Below are positions 36,369 through 44,481 of a stretch of 64,000 nucleotides of DNA, in pieces. This DNA is from Parabacteroides sp. PH5-46 (GTDB taxonomy: Bacteria; Bacteroidota; Bacteroidia; Bacteroidales; Tannerellaceae). The first letter of the stretch is position 1; each line of letters opens with the position of its first letter. The stretch lies in NCBI RefSeq assembly GCF_029892785.1, contig NZ_JARXXA010000019.1, positions 1-64,000 of the forward strand, read 5' to 3'. The notes below the pieces were generated by a model, which saw nothing but the letters and a program-made list of their open reading frames with translations, did no database searches and had not been told where the DNA came from. Made by a program: the position numbers and the translations under genes.

Positions 36369-38015
36369 ATGGAACGGGTAAACAGGAGGGTGATATTGAT
36401 TATAAATGTGATACTTTTCGGACTGATTAGTATCCTGTTTTATAGTCTGGTTTACCCGTTTCATTTATATTATCAGGAGCAGATTCAGCTCTTTCAGTTT
36501 ACGTCAGCTTATTGGAAAGAATATATCATACATCCGGGTGGTTTTATCGGATATTTAGGGGCTTTTGTTACTCAGTTTTATTACTTTCCTCGCCTTGGAG
36601 GTGTGATTGTTTCTTTGTTGTTAGTTCTACTTTTTATTCTTACATACCGGGTTGCCCGTCTGTTGAAGTTGGGTAATTTATCTTCTGTATTTTTATCTTG
36701 GTTTGTTGGCTTTTTATTTTTGTTGTTACATGCTTCTCCCTTGTATAAAACGGCTTGTACATTGGCTGTTTTACTATCATTGGCTTTGCTGTGTCTGTAT
36801 TTTTCAATTCACTCATATTCTTTGCGATATGTATTCGGTGGTGTCGTTTGTTTGGTTTTAAATCCATTGATCGGCGGGGCGTATCTGATCTTTGTTTTCT
36901 GTTGTGTTTTGTTTGAAGCCTTTGTCAAAAAAGAACGGCATTATTTGGCTGTCGCATTTGCTTATGTAGCGATCGGATTAACAGTTCCTGTTTTCAATCG
37001 TTATACTCTTTATACGGCTTCTGTACGTAATTCGTATCTGAGTGATTTTTACTATGAAATACCCGAATGGCCAGACTTGGATTATCGTAGCATAATTAAT
37101 TTTGATCAACAGCGAATTTTTCGTCAGATATACTATGCCAATAATGGAGAGTGGGAGCTTATCCTGGAAGATGCGAAGCAGCATCCTCCTGTAAATAAAT
37201 GGCAATTATCTTATGTAAATCTGGCCTTAGCTAAGACCGGTAGAATAGCGTCCGATCTTTTCCTTTTCGAGCAGTTTAATGAGCATTTATTCTGCCTTGA
37301 AACGAAAGATGTTATCAGTTGCCAGATTAGCTCGGATGTGTATTGGCATATAGGCTATCAGAACTATTCGCGGATGGCAGCTTTTATGGGAACTCAGATG
37401 AATAAAAGGCCGGAGCATGCAGCCCTGCTTTATCGCCTGGCAGAAATAGAAGTTTTAAATTCTAATTTCAAATTAGCAGATAAATACATATCGATATTTG
37501 AAAACACCTTGTTTTACAAACAAAAGGCAAGAGCCTTGCACTTGATGATGGAAGATAAAGAGTCCTCGGAATATGTAGATAAAAGAAAGTTTATACCTTC
37601 TACAGACAAGTTTTCCGTCATTAATTCATCGATGTTTGTAACTCAACTGAATCATCTGTTGGAAGATAATCCGCAAAATAAAAATGCCCTGGAAGTCTTA
37701 TTGTCTGTTTATTTTATAAAGAGAGATATGGAGTCCTTATTGGCTTGTCTGAAGTATATAGATGGTATGAAATATGATCCTCTTCCGCCCTTATATCAGC
37801 AATGTTTATTGATTCTTCTTTCTGTAGGAAATGAATCTATCGAACAGGAATATAGTAAGTATTCGTTTGACATATCAAAAAGTATAACGGATGACTTTAA
37901 GGAACTGAATAGCCTGTTATTTTGGCTGAGTCAAAATGATCCGGACGCTCAAAGAAAGATAAACGAGAAATATAAAAGCTCTTTTTGGTTGTATTTTTTA
38001 TCTGTTGCTAAATGA
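36369..38015 (+). CDS. DUF6057-like membrane protein with helical C-terminal half
   Basis: The 548-residue protein has an N-terminal block of about seven hydrophobic helices (residues about 8-30, 58-80, 84-102, 115-135, 138-165, 170-190 and 195-215). A soluble second half with TPR-like helical repeats follows (for example AALLYRLAEIEVLNSNFKLADKY, NALEVLLSVYFIKRDMESL). I associate it with the uncharacterised Bacteroidota family DUF6057. It starts 4 bp after GH172 copy 3, and its stop overlaps the start of the CxxCH lipoprotein gene by 4 nt (ATGA), so the pair is probably one functional unit. No biochemical role is known to me. Confidence 0.6.
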   Translation: MERVNRRVILIINVILFGLISILFYSLVYPFHLYYQEQIQLFQFTSAYWKEYIIHPGGFIGYLGAFVTQFYYFPRLGGVIVSLLLVLLFILTYRVARLLKLGNLSSVFLSWFVGFLFLLLHASPLYKTACTLAVLLSLALLCLYFSIHSYSLRYVFGGVVCLVLNPLIGGAYLIFVFCCVLFEAFVKKERHYLAVAFAYVAIGLTVPVFNRYTLYTASVRNSYLSDFYYEIPEWPDLDYRSIINFDQQRIFRQIYYANNGEWELILEDAKQHPPVNKWQLSYVNLALAKTGRIASDLFLFEQFNEHLFCLETKDVISCQISSDVYWHIGYQNYSRMAAFMGTQMNKRPEHAALLYRLAEIEVLNSNFKLADKYISIFENTLFYKQKARALHLMMEDKESSEYVDKRKFIPSTDKFSVINSSMFVTQLNHLLEDNPQNKNALEVLLSVYFIKRDMESLLACLKYIDGMKYDPLPPLYQQCLLILLSVGNESIEQEYSKYSFDISKSITDDFKELNSLLFWLSQNDPDAQRKINEKYKSSFWLYFLSVAK

Positions 38016-39520
38016 AAGTATTGTTGAAAAATATGATTCTGTTCGCATTGCTTCTGTATACTATTTCATGCCGGGTGTCGGTTGATGATGCGGAGATAAT
38101 CAATCAATTACCGAAATTATATCCGGACTATATAGACGTAACCATACCCTACAATATCGCTCCTTTAAACTTTAAACTATTAGACAATGCGGAAAAAATA
38201 TATGTTAAGATAGAAGGTAAATCAGGTGTATTAACGCAGAGCGGAAACAAACAAATCTCTTTCTCAAAAAGCAAATGGCGCTCTTTTCTGGAAGCCAATA
38301 AAGGGACAAGCCTTTTAGTGACTGTTTACTCCTTGAAAGAATCCAAATGGCTTCAATACAAGTCCTTTTCTCTTGCGGTTCAGTCCGAACCCATTGATAG
38401 CCATATCGTATACCGGCTGATTGAACCAGGATATTCCATGGCTTATAAACATGGTATTTATCAACGAAATCTGGAGACTTTTGAAGAAAAAATAATCTAT
38501 CATACCGACTTAAACGGCGGAGGCTGTATGAACTGCCACTCCTTTTGCAGCCAGGACCCGGAGAAGATGTTATTTCATATCCGGGGCAAGAATTCCGGAA
38601 CCTACATTCTGGACAATAAGGATATAAAAAAGATAAATACCAAAACGCCTTATACCTTGTCCAATGCCGTATATCCTTCCTGGCATCCGGATGGAGATAT
38701 AGTGGCCTTTTCAACCAATAATACCTGGCAGGCATTTCATACACTGAAGGATGAACGGGTGACTGTTTTTGATTATAAATCGGATATTCTATTATATGAT
38801 ATCCGGAAGAATGAATTACTAACTACCCCTTTAATCGCTTCGGATGAGTTTTGTGAAACCTTCCCTTTCTTTTCTTCAGACGGAAGCAAACTATACTTTA
38901 TGTCTTGCCATACAGTTGATTCCTTGCCGAAGAAATATGAAGAACAGGTATATAGTTTATGCTTTATTGATTATGATGTAGATACGCATGCATTTGGCAG
39001 TCAAGTTGATACGCTAATAAATGCTTTTACGTTTGGAAAAGGTGTCGCACATCCGCATGCTTCACCGGATGGAAAATACATACTCTATAGCGGAGTAGAT
39101 CATGGGAATTTCAGTAGCTGGAATAAAGAGGCAGATCTGTATATCTACAATTTTGAAACGATAGAAAACTATCCATTAAAAGAGGCCAATAGTGATTGCT
39201 CGGAAAGCTGCAATTCCTGGTCTTCCAATAGTAAATGGGTTGCGTTTAGCAGCCGTAGAGACGATGGCTTATACAATCGGATTTATATCACTTATATAGA
39301 TGAAAAGGGGAATGCCTCAAAGGCTTTTATGCTTCCGCAAAAAGATGCAGATTACTATCCGCAGCTATTAAAATCGTATAACCTGCCGGAATTTATAAAG
39401 GGGGAAATGCGTATGAGCCCTTACTTTATTGAAGATGCGGCAAGGACAAAAAAGGCCTTAGATGTACAGTTTAATGGGAGCGAAAAAAGAAGTGAAAATA
39501 TTATTCATTCGATAAATTAA
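38012..39520 (+). CDS. TolB-like beta-propeller lipoprotein with a CxxCH motif
   Basis: The 502-residue lipoprotein (lipobox TISC, Cys20) has an N-terminal beta domain (about 25-125) and then WD40/PD40-like propeller blades: YPSWHPDGDIVAFS, FPFFSSDGSKLYFMS, PHASPDGKYILYSG and NSWSSNSKWVAFSSRRDDG. A CMNCH motif (Cys172-Cys175-His176) lies just before the propeller and has the form of a c-type haem attachment site, with another Cys (Cys179) nearby. Haem binding is not proven; metal or disulfide use is possible. It is translationally coupled to the DUF6057-like gene and lies 33 bp before araB. Confidence 0.7.
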   Translation: MKVLLKNMILFALLLYTISCRVSVDDAEIINQLPKLYPDYIDVTIPYNIAPLNFKLLDNAEKIYVKIEGKSGVLTQSGNKQISFSKSKWRSFLEANKGTSLLVTVYSLKESKWLQYKSFSLAVQSEPIDSHIVYRLIEPGYSMAYKHGIYQRNLETFEEKIIYHTDLNGGGCMNCHSFCSQDPEKMLFHIRGKNSGTYILDNKDIKKINTKTPYTLSNAVYPSWHPDGDIVAFSTNNTWQAFHTLKDERVTVFDYKSDILLYDIRKNELLTTPLIASDEFCETFPFFSSDGSKLYFMSCHTVDSLPKKYEEQVYSLCFIDYDVDTHAFGSQVDTLINAFTFGKGVAHPHASPDGKYILYSGVDHGNFSSWNKEADLYIYNFETIENYPLKEANSDCSESCNSWSSNSKWVAFSSRRDDGLYNRIYITYIDEKGNASKAFMLPQKDADYYPQLLKSYNLPEFIKGEMRMSPYFIEDAARTKKALDVQFNGSEKRSENIIHSIN

Positions 39521-39553
39521 ATACAAAAGAATCATTACAAAAAATAGCGTGTT

Positions 39554-41227
39554 ATGGAAAAAACGAAATTGGTGATAGGGATTGATTACGGAACGGATTC
39601 TTGCCGTGCCTTGGTGGTGGATACGCAGAGTGGGGAAGAGTTGGCTTCCGAAGTGGTTTGGTATCCGCGTTGGAAGGCCGGCCTTTATTGCGAACCCAAG
39701 AAGAACCAATACCGACAGCATCCGTTGGACTATATAGAGAGCCTGGAGGCTGTTATAAAGGCTGTTCTGGCTAAGTGTCCGTCTGATGCAGCCGAACGGG
39801 TGGTTGGCTTGTCTTTTGATACAACGGGCTCTACCCCTGTACTATTGAACGAAGAGGGCCTGCCTTTGGCTATGTTGCCCGAATATGCAGAGAATCCGAA
39901 TGCTATGTTTGTGCTTTGGAAGGATCATACGGCCCTCCGGGAGGCAGACGAGATCAATGCTTTGGCTAAAGAGTGGGAGGTAGACTATACCGCCTATTCG
40001 GGGGGTGTTTATTCGTCCGAATGGGTCTGGTCTAAGATGCTGCACCTGCTGCGTGCGGACGAGTCTGTTCGTAAGGTAGCTTACAGTTGGACAGAGCATT
40101 GCGACTGGATGCCGGCTTTGCTAACCGGGAAAACAAAACCGGAAAAGATGATCCGGAGTCGCTGTGCTGCAGGACACAAAGCCATGTGGAATGAAACATG
40201 GGGTGGCCTGCCTTCTACCGAATTTCTGTTGACCCTGGATCCTTTACTGGATTTGTTTACAGGGCATTTATATACAGATTGCTATACGACTGATACGGTG
40301 GTGGGGACACTTTCTGCTCATTGGTCGGGGCGTTTGGGCTTATCGTCACAGGTGGTTGTATCCGTCGGAGCCTTAGATTGTCACGTTGGCGCTGTGGGAG
40401 CTCAGATTACACCCGGCGCCTTTGTTCGTGTGATGGGTACTTCTACTTGTGATGTCATGGTGGCAAGCTATCAGGAGATGCAAGGCCGCCTGATCGAGGG
40501 TATTTGTGGACAGGTAGACGGTTCGGTGGTCCCCGGGATGGTGGGGCTGGAAGCGGGTCAGTCTGCCTTTGGCGATGTGTATGCCTGGTATAAGCAACTA
40601 CTTAGCTGGCCAATGGAACAATATATATCGGCTTCCTCCTTGCTGGATGAGGAAACCAAGCAGGTATTGATGCAAGAATTCACAGATTCTATACTAGCCA
40701 ACCTAACCTTAGATGCAGAACGAGTGGATTTGAAGGAGAGTACTTTGATAGCTGTTGACTGGCTGAACGGACGTCGCACTCCGGTGGCCAATCAGGCTGT
40801 CAAAGGCTCTATCTACGGGCTTACGTTGGGTACGACGGCTCCTATGTTGTATCGTGCCTTGGTAGAAGCTACGGCCTTTGGTTCCAAGGCGATTGTAGAT
40901 AGCTTTTTGCAACAGGGAGTCGGTATTGATAAGGTCATAGCCATAGGGGGGATCTCCCAGAAGTCTCCTTTTGTGATGCAAACGCTGGCGGATGTACTGG
41001 GGATGCCTATTCTGGTGGCGAAGGCAGAGCAGGCCTGCGCTTTGGGAGCTGCTATGTTTGCGGCTGTAGCCTCCGGTGTGTATCAGTCGATAGACGAAGC
41101 GGAACAGAAACTGGGCAAAGGTTTTCTTTGCGAATATAAACCTGATTTTAATAAACAGACAATTTATGAAGATATGTATGAAAAATACCTTACCTTAGGA
41201 GCGTTTACGCAAAATAAAATACTATAA
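39554..41227 (+). CDS. araB: AraB-type ribulokinase
   Basis: This 557-residue FGGY kinase follows E. coli AraB along its length: IGIDYGTDSCRALVVD (ATP-binding start), EVVWYPRWKAGLYCEP, AENPNAMFVLWKDHTA, CAAGHKAMWNETWGGLP, GALDCHVGAVGA, GTSTCDVMVA, GQVDGSVVPGMVGLEAGQSAFGD and DWLNGRRTP. AraB accepts all four 2-ketopentoses, including D-ribulose. No araA or araD is in the window, but fucI is, so the likely reaction is D-ribulose to D-ribulose 5-phosphate, which enters the pentose phosphate pathway. Its stop is 1 nt before the next start. Confidence 0.95.
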   Translation: MEKTKLVIGIDYGTDSCRALVVDTQSGEELASEVVWYPRWKAGLYCEPKKNQYRQHPLDYIESLEAVIKAVLAKCPSDAAERVVGLSFDTTGSTPVLLNEEGLPLAMLPEYAENPNAMFVLWKDHTALREADEINALAKEWEVDYTAYSGGVYSSEWVWSKMLHLLRADESVRKVAYSWTEHCDWMPALLTGKTKPEKMIRSRCAAGHKAMWNETWGGLPSTEFLLTLDPLLDLFTGHLYTDCYTTDTVVGTLSAHWSGRLGLSSQVVVSVGALDCHVGAVGAQITPGAFVRVMGTSTCDVMVASYQEMQGRLIEGICGQVDGSVVPGMVGLEAGQSAFGDVYAWYKQLLSWPMEQYISASSLLDEETKQVLMQEFTDSILANLTLDAERVDLKESTLIAVDWLNGRRTPVANQAVKGSIYGLTLGTTAPMLYRALVEATAFGSKAIVDSFLQQGVGIDKVIAIGGISQKSPFVMQTLADVLGMPILVAKAEQACALGAAMFAAVASGVYQSIDEAEQKLGKGFLCEYKPDFNKQTIYEDMYEKYLTLGAFTQNKIL

Positions 41228-41228
41228 C

Positions 41229-43280
41229 ATGAAAAAAAATCGAGTAGTAGTCTTGATTGTACTACTATCTTTTGTAGGGGTGTCTTCTTTGTTTTCGGCA
41301 CCTATTGATCTGGTAAAAAAAATAAAATGTGATTCACTTGGAGATGTAAAAGCAACGGTTAATGTAGAGCCTGTAAGCCCCGGAGTTAATAGGGTAACTG
41401 TCCGATATGTAACGAACAAAAATATTATACAGGACGATTGTGCCATACGGATTACCCCCTCTTTTAAGCCTACGTTTCATTGGGCTCCTCATCTTACGCC
41501 TGAAGACAATTATGTGATCGACAGGCATTTGTTTCGTACGCCAGCCTTGATTGTACAGGATGCCAAGCATACCCTGATGTTGATTCCCGATACGGATAAT
41601 CCGTATACATCTCCGGGCTTTCAACTGTATATGGATATGAATGCACCGGACAATGAACTGGTGTTTGGGATGTGCCGTACAAATGTTACAGATCATGTGT
41701 TGTATCAGAAAGATGGTGCTGCAGTCTTTTGCGAGGGTACGATAGAACTGAAATTTTTCCTTGTTTCTTCGACTGGTGATGCCGGGATGCAGCAGAACCC
41801 CTTCCGCTTTGTGCTCAACCACTTCTGGGCAGAGAAAGGAGCTTCGGTATTCAAAGAGACGGATCTTTCGCGTAAGTTGTTTGACAAATATTGTCGACAT
41901 ACTTATCGCTGGGCGTTTAGTACCTGGGCAGAGCCTGTTTGGCAGGAGTTTAACATAAACGGCAAACATGTAGGAGCACCTGTCTTTATCGTGAATTATA
42001 CCCAGAGCCCCAACTATCCCGGCGAGGTAAATGAGCGTGAAATGCGTTCGGTCTGGAACCAGGCCTGGTTCAGCTCGTTACGCTCGGCAAGCGGACTGTT
42101 TCGCTATGCCCGCCGAACCAATAACAAACGCTTGATGGATAATGCCCTTCTGTCGAAAGAACTGGCGCTGGCAGCTCCTCAGAAAGATGGTTTGTTTTAT
42201 GCCGTAGTGGCTACGGAAATGGAACAGGTGGAGATTGGTGATAAAAAGTATAATCGCTCAAAGGGCTGGAAAACGGCCTATTGGGGCAATTCAAACCGCA
42301 ATCCGCAAACCTGGGATATCCGCAAATCGCCTTTCCATATCCTGGATATGAGCTGGACGGCTTACATCATGCTTCAATGGTATGATGAGCTGGAGAAAGA
42401 CAAGCGCCTGCTTGATTATGCCACCAGCTATGCAGAGGCCCTCCTGAAACTGCAGGATACCAAAGGCTACTTTCCCGCCTGGCTGGATACGGAGAGCCTG
42501 AAGGTATTGCCTCAGTTGAGGGAATCGCCGGAGAGTTCCATGTCTGCCTTGTTCTTGCTGAAGCTGTATCAACTAACCAAGGATCAGCGGTATATGTCGG
42601 CTGCATTAGCCGCTCTGAAAGTAATTGAGAAAGAGATTATTCCGGTAGGCAGATGGGAAGATTTTGAAACATATTGGTCTTGTTGCCGATACGGATCGAA
42701 GGATTTGCAAGGCAAGAAGGTGGCACGAAACAATATGTACAAGCAATGCAATTTCTCTATGTTCTGGACTGCTGCGGCTTTGATGGAAGCCTACCGGGTA
42801 ACAAGCAACAGCCGCTATCTGCAAACGGGACAGCGCGTAGTGGATGAGCTACTGATGACACAAGCTTCCTGGCAACCTCCTTATATCTACGTAGATGCAG
42901 TGGGAGGCTTTGGCGTGATGAACTGCGATGGCGAATGGAACGATTCGCGGGGAAGCCTCTTTGCTGAAATGCTGATGGACTACGGAAAAGCCTTGAATAA
43001 AGAGGAATATATGCAGCGGGGTATCATGGCCTTGAAGACATCTTTCTCGATGATGTATTGCCCCGAAAACCCACGTGCCAAGAAGCTGTGGGAAAATACC
43101 TGGTCTTTCTTCTCCACGGAAGACTATGGCTTTATGATGGAAAATTACGGCCATGGAGGCAAGACTTCCCCCGAAGGAGAAGGGATGGGAGAGTTTACCA
43201 TCTATGATTGGGGAAATGGTGCTGCCACCGAAGCCTACAACAGAATTCTGGATCATTGGGGCGAAGCGGTATTCAAATAG
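41229..43280 (+). CDS. Unrecognised secreted protein, probably an (alpha/alpha)6-barrel
   Basis: The 683-residue protein has a signal peptide (ending near LFSAP) and an N-terminal beta-rich part (about 30-190). A long helical part follows with repeats typical of alpha/alpha toroid glycosidases: LFRYARRTNNKRLMDNALLS, LLDYATSYAEALLKLQDTKG, MSALFLLKLYQLTKDQRYM and AALMEAYRVTSNSRYLQTG. Tryptophan-rich and acidic segments (WEDFETYWSCC, NCDGEWNDSRG) could line an active site. I do not recognise the family. It is the last gene before the second LacI gene, coupled to araB, so a glycosidase or lyase role in the same pathway is a reasonable guess. Confidence 0.7.
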   Translation: MKKNRVVVLIVLLSFVGVSSLFSAPIDLVKKIKCDSLGDVKATVNVEPVSPGVNRVTVRYVTNKNIIQDDCAIRITPSFKPTFHWAPHLTPEDNYVIDRHLFRTPALIVQDAKHTLMLIPDTDNPYTSPGFQLYMDMNAPDNELVFGMCRTNVTDHVLYQKDGAAVFCEGTIELKFFLVSSTGDAGMQQNPFRFVLNHFWAEKGASVFKETDLSRKLFDKYCRHTYRWAFSTWAEPVWQEFNINGKHVGAPVFIVNYTQSPNYPGEVNEREMRSVWNQAWFSSLRSASGLFRYARRTNNKRLMDNALLSKELALAAPQKDGLFYAVVATEMEQVEIGDKKYNRSKGWKTAYWGNSNRNPQTWDIRKSPFHILDMSWTAYIMLQWYDELEKDKRLLDYATSYAEALLKLQDTKGYFPAWLDTESLKVLPQLRESPESSMSALFLLKLYQLTKDQRYMSAALAALKVIEKEIIPVGRWEDFETYWSCCRYGSKDLQGKKVARNNMYKQCNFSMFWTAAALMEAYRVTSNSRYLQTGQRVVDELLMTQASWQPPYIYVDAVGGFGVMNCDGEWNDSRGSLFAEMLMDYGKALNKEEYMQRGIMALKTSFSMMYCPENPRAKKLWENTWSFFSTEDYGFMMENYGHGGKTSPEGEGMGEFTIYDWGNGAATEAYNRILDHWGEAVFK

Positions 43281-43292
43281 GAATAAGTTGCT

Positions 43293-43312
43293 AAAAAAAC
43301 AGCTATTTTTTT
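43293..43312 (+). terminator. Weak terminator-like element
   Basis: AAAAAAACAGCT (43293-43304) pairs imperfectly with ATTTTTTTG just after the last gene of the carbohydrate locus. The stem is almost all A-T, so termination efficiency is doubtful. Confidence 0.3.
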
Positions 43313-43315
43313 GTT

Positions 43316-43403
43316 GCCGACATATGTCGGCAATATTGCCGATAATTATCAACAATTCTGCCGATAACTATCGGCAAGCCTGTTGATAATTGTCAGCAAA
43401 CAT
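43316..43403. repeat. 22-bp periodic palindrome array 3 (four units)
   Basis: Four 16-bp palindromic units start at 43316, 43338, 43360 and 43382, each exactly 22 bp apart: GCCGACATATGTCGGC (perfect), GCCGATAATTATCAAC, GCCGATAACTATCGGC and GTTGATAATTGTCAGC. The consensus is GCCGATAATTATCGGC with 6-bp spacers. The array fills the gap before the second LacI gene. Confidence 0.85.
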
Positions 43404-43455
43404 TTTGATTTGCCCTCAGAGTAAGAATATAGCTGGCTTTTATTGCGATTATTTG

Positions 43456-43463
43456 TACTTTTG
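43456..43463 (+). promoter_or_regulatory. -7 box of the second LacI gene
   Basis: TACTTTTG lies 17 bp before the ATG, giving a very short leader. No convincing -33 element is seen, so expression may depend on an activator or on the adjacent repeat array. Confidence 0.5.
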
Positions 43464-43480
43464 CTGAAAATTAACCAGGA

Positions 43481-44473
43481 ATGAAGAAGGTTTTAATTAA
43501 AGATGTCGCAAAAAAGGCCGGAGTTTCTAATGCTACTGTATCACTTGTATTAAATGGGAAGGAAAAAGAAGGACGTGTAGGCAAGGAGGTGGCTGAGAGA
43601 GTGAGAAAGATTGCTGCTGAGATGAATTACCAACCCAATGCCTTAGCCAGAAGCCTTCAAAGCGGACGCACATATATTATCGGGCTGATTGTAGCGGATA
43701 TATCGAACCCTTTCTTTAGTACATTGGCGTATTACGTGCAGGATCAGATAGAAAAAGCCGGCTATGCCGTGATGATCATGAATACGAACGAAAATGACGA
43801 TCAGCTGGAGAAGATAATCGGCATGCTGAAGAACCATCAGGTAGATGGCTATGTCATTGTTCCTACGGAGAATGGCGAAGCCTCTGTGGCACGCTTGCTG
43901 GAGGCCAAATGCCCGCTAGTTTTGCTGGACCGTAACTTTCCCGACCTGAAGACTTATAGCGTAATGGTAGATGGCTACCAGGCGTCGTTTCAGGCCACAA
44001 ACCTCTTGATAGAACGGGGCTGCAAACGTATTGGATTACTGATCTATAATAGCTTTCAGGCTCATATGTCGGAGCGTAAGTATGGTTTTGTAGATGCCCT
44101 TCAACGAAATAAATCGTATGATCCGGATTTGGTAGAGTATGTCAACTTTAACAACCTGGAAGAGGACGTGTTAAATGCCATGGATCGCTTAGTAAAGAAG
44201 AAAGTAGACGGCCTGCTCATTGCTACCAATACCATAGCGATGCTTGGTATTAAAGACTTGTTTGAAAGGAAGATAAAGATACCGGAGCAGATACAGGTGG
44301 TTTGTTTCGACAAGAGCGATGCCTTTGAATTTATGCCGAATCCCATTCCTTACATACAGCAACCCATAGAAGTAATGGGGCGCAAAGCGGCTGATTTACT
44401 GATGGAACAAATGGAAAAGAAAGACTCGGAAGTGCAGGTGTGTAAATTCCCTGCTTCGCTTGTCAGACGCTAA
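43481..44473 (+). CDS. LacI-family transcriptional regulator (second)
   Basis: This 330-residue regulator closely resembles the one at 18686 (shared GKEGRVGKE-type hinge region, GLIVADISNPFFSTL, DGYVIVPTE, QVVCFDKSDAFEFM). It has an N-terminal HTH (KDVAKKAGVSNATVSLVLNG), hinge (NALARSLQSGRT) and a sugar-binding sensor domain. The two regulators bracket the carbohydrate locus and are probably paralogues sensing related ligands. It converges on the TonB receptor gene with only 8 bp between stops. No terminator is visible there. Confidence 0.92.
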   Translation: MKKVLIKDVAKKAGVSNATVSLVLNGKEKEGRVGKEVAERVRKIAAEMNYQPNALARSLQSGRTYIIGLIVADISNPFFSTLAYYVQDQIEKAGYAVMIMNTNENDDQLEKIIGMLKNHQVDGYVIVPTENGEASVARLLEAKCPLVLLDRNFPDLKTYSVMVDGYQASFQATNLLIERGCKRIGLLIYNSFQAHMSERKYGFVDALQRNKSYDPDLVEYVNFNNLEEDVLNAMDRLVKKKVDGLLIATNTIAMLGIKDLFERKIKIPEQIQVVCFDKSDAFEFMPNPIPYIQQPIEVMGRKAADLLMEQMEKKDSEVQVCKFPASLVRR

Positions 44474-44481
44474 CTCCCGTA

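Noticed and set aside
18686-44473. L-fucose utilisation locus
   Set aside because: fucP and fucI are present, but there is no fucK, fucA or alpha-fucosidase (GH29/GH95), while the kinase is clearly AraB-like and the hydrolases are GH172 and GH116.
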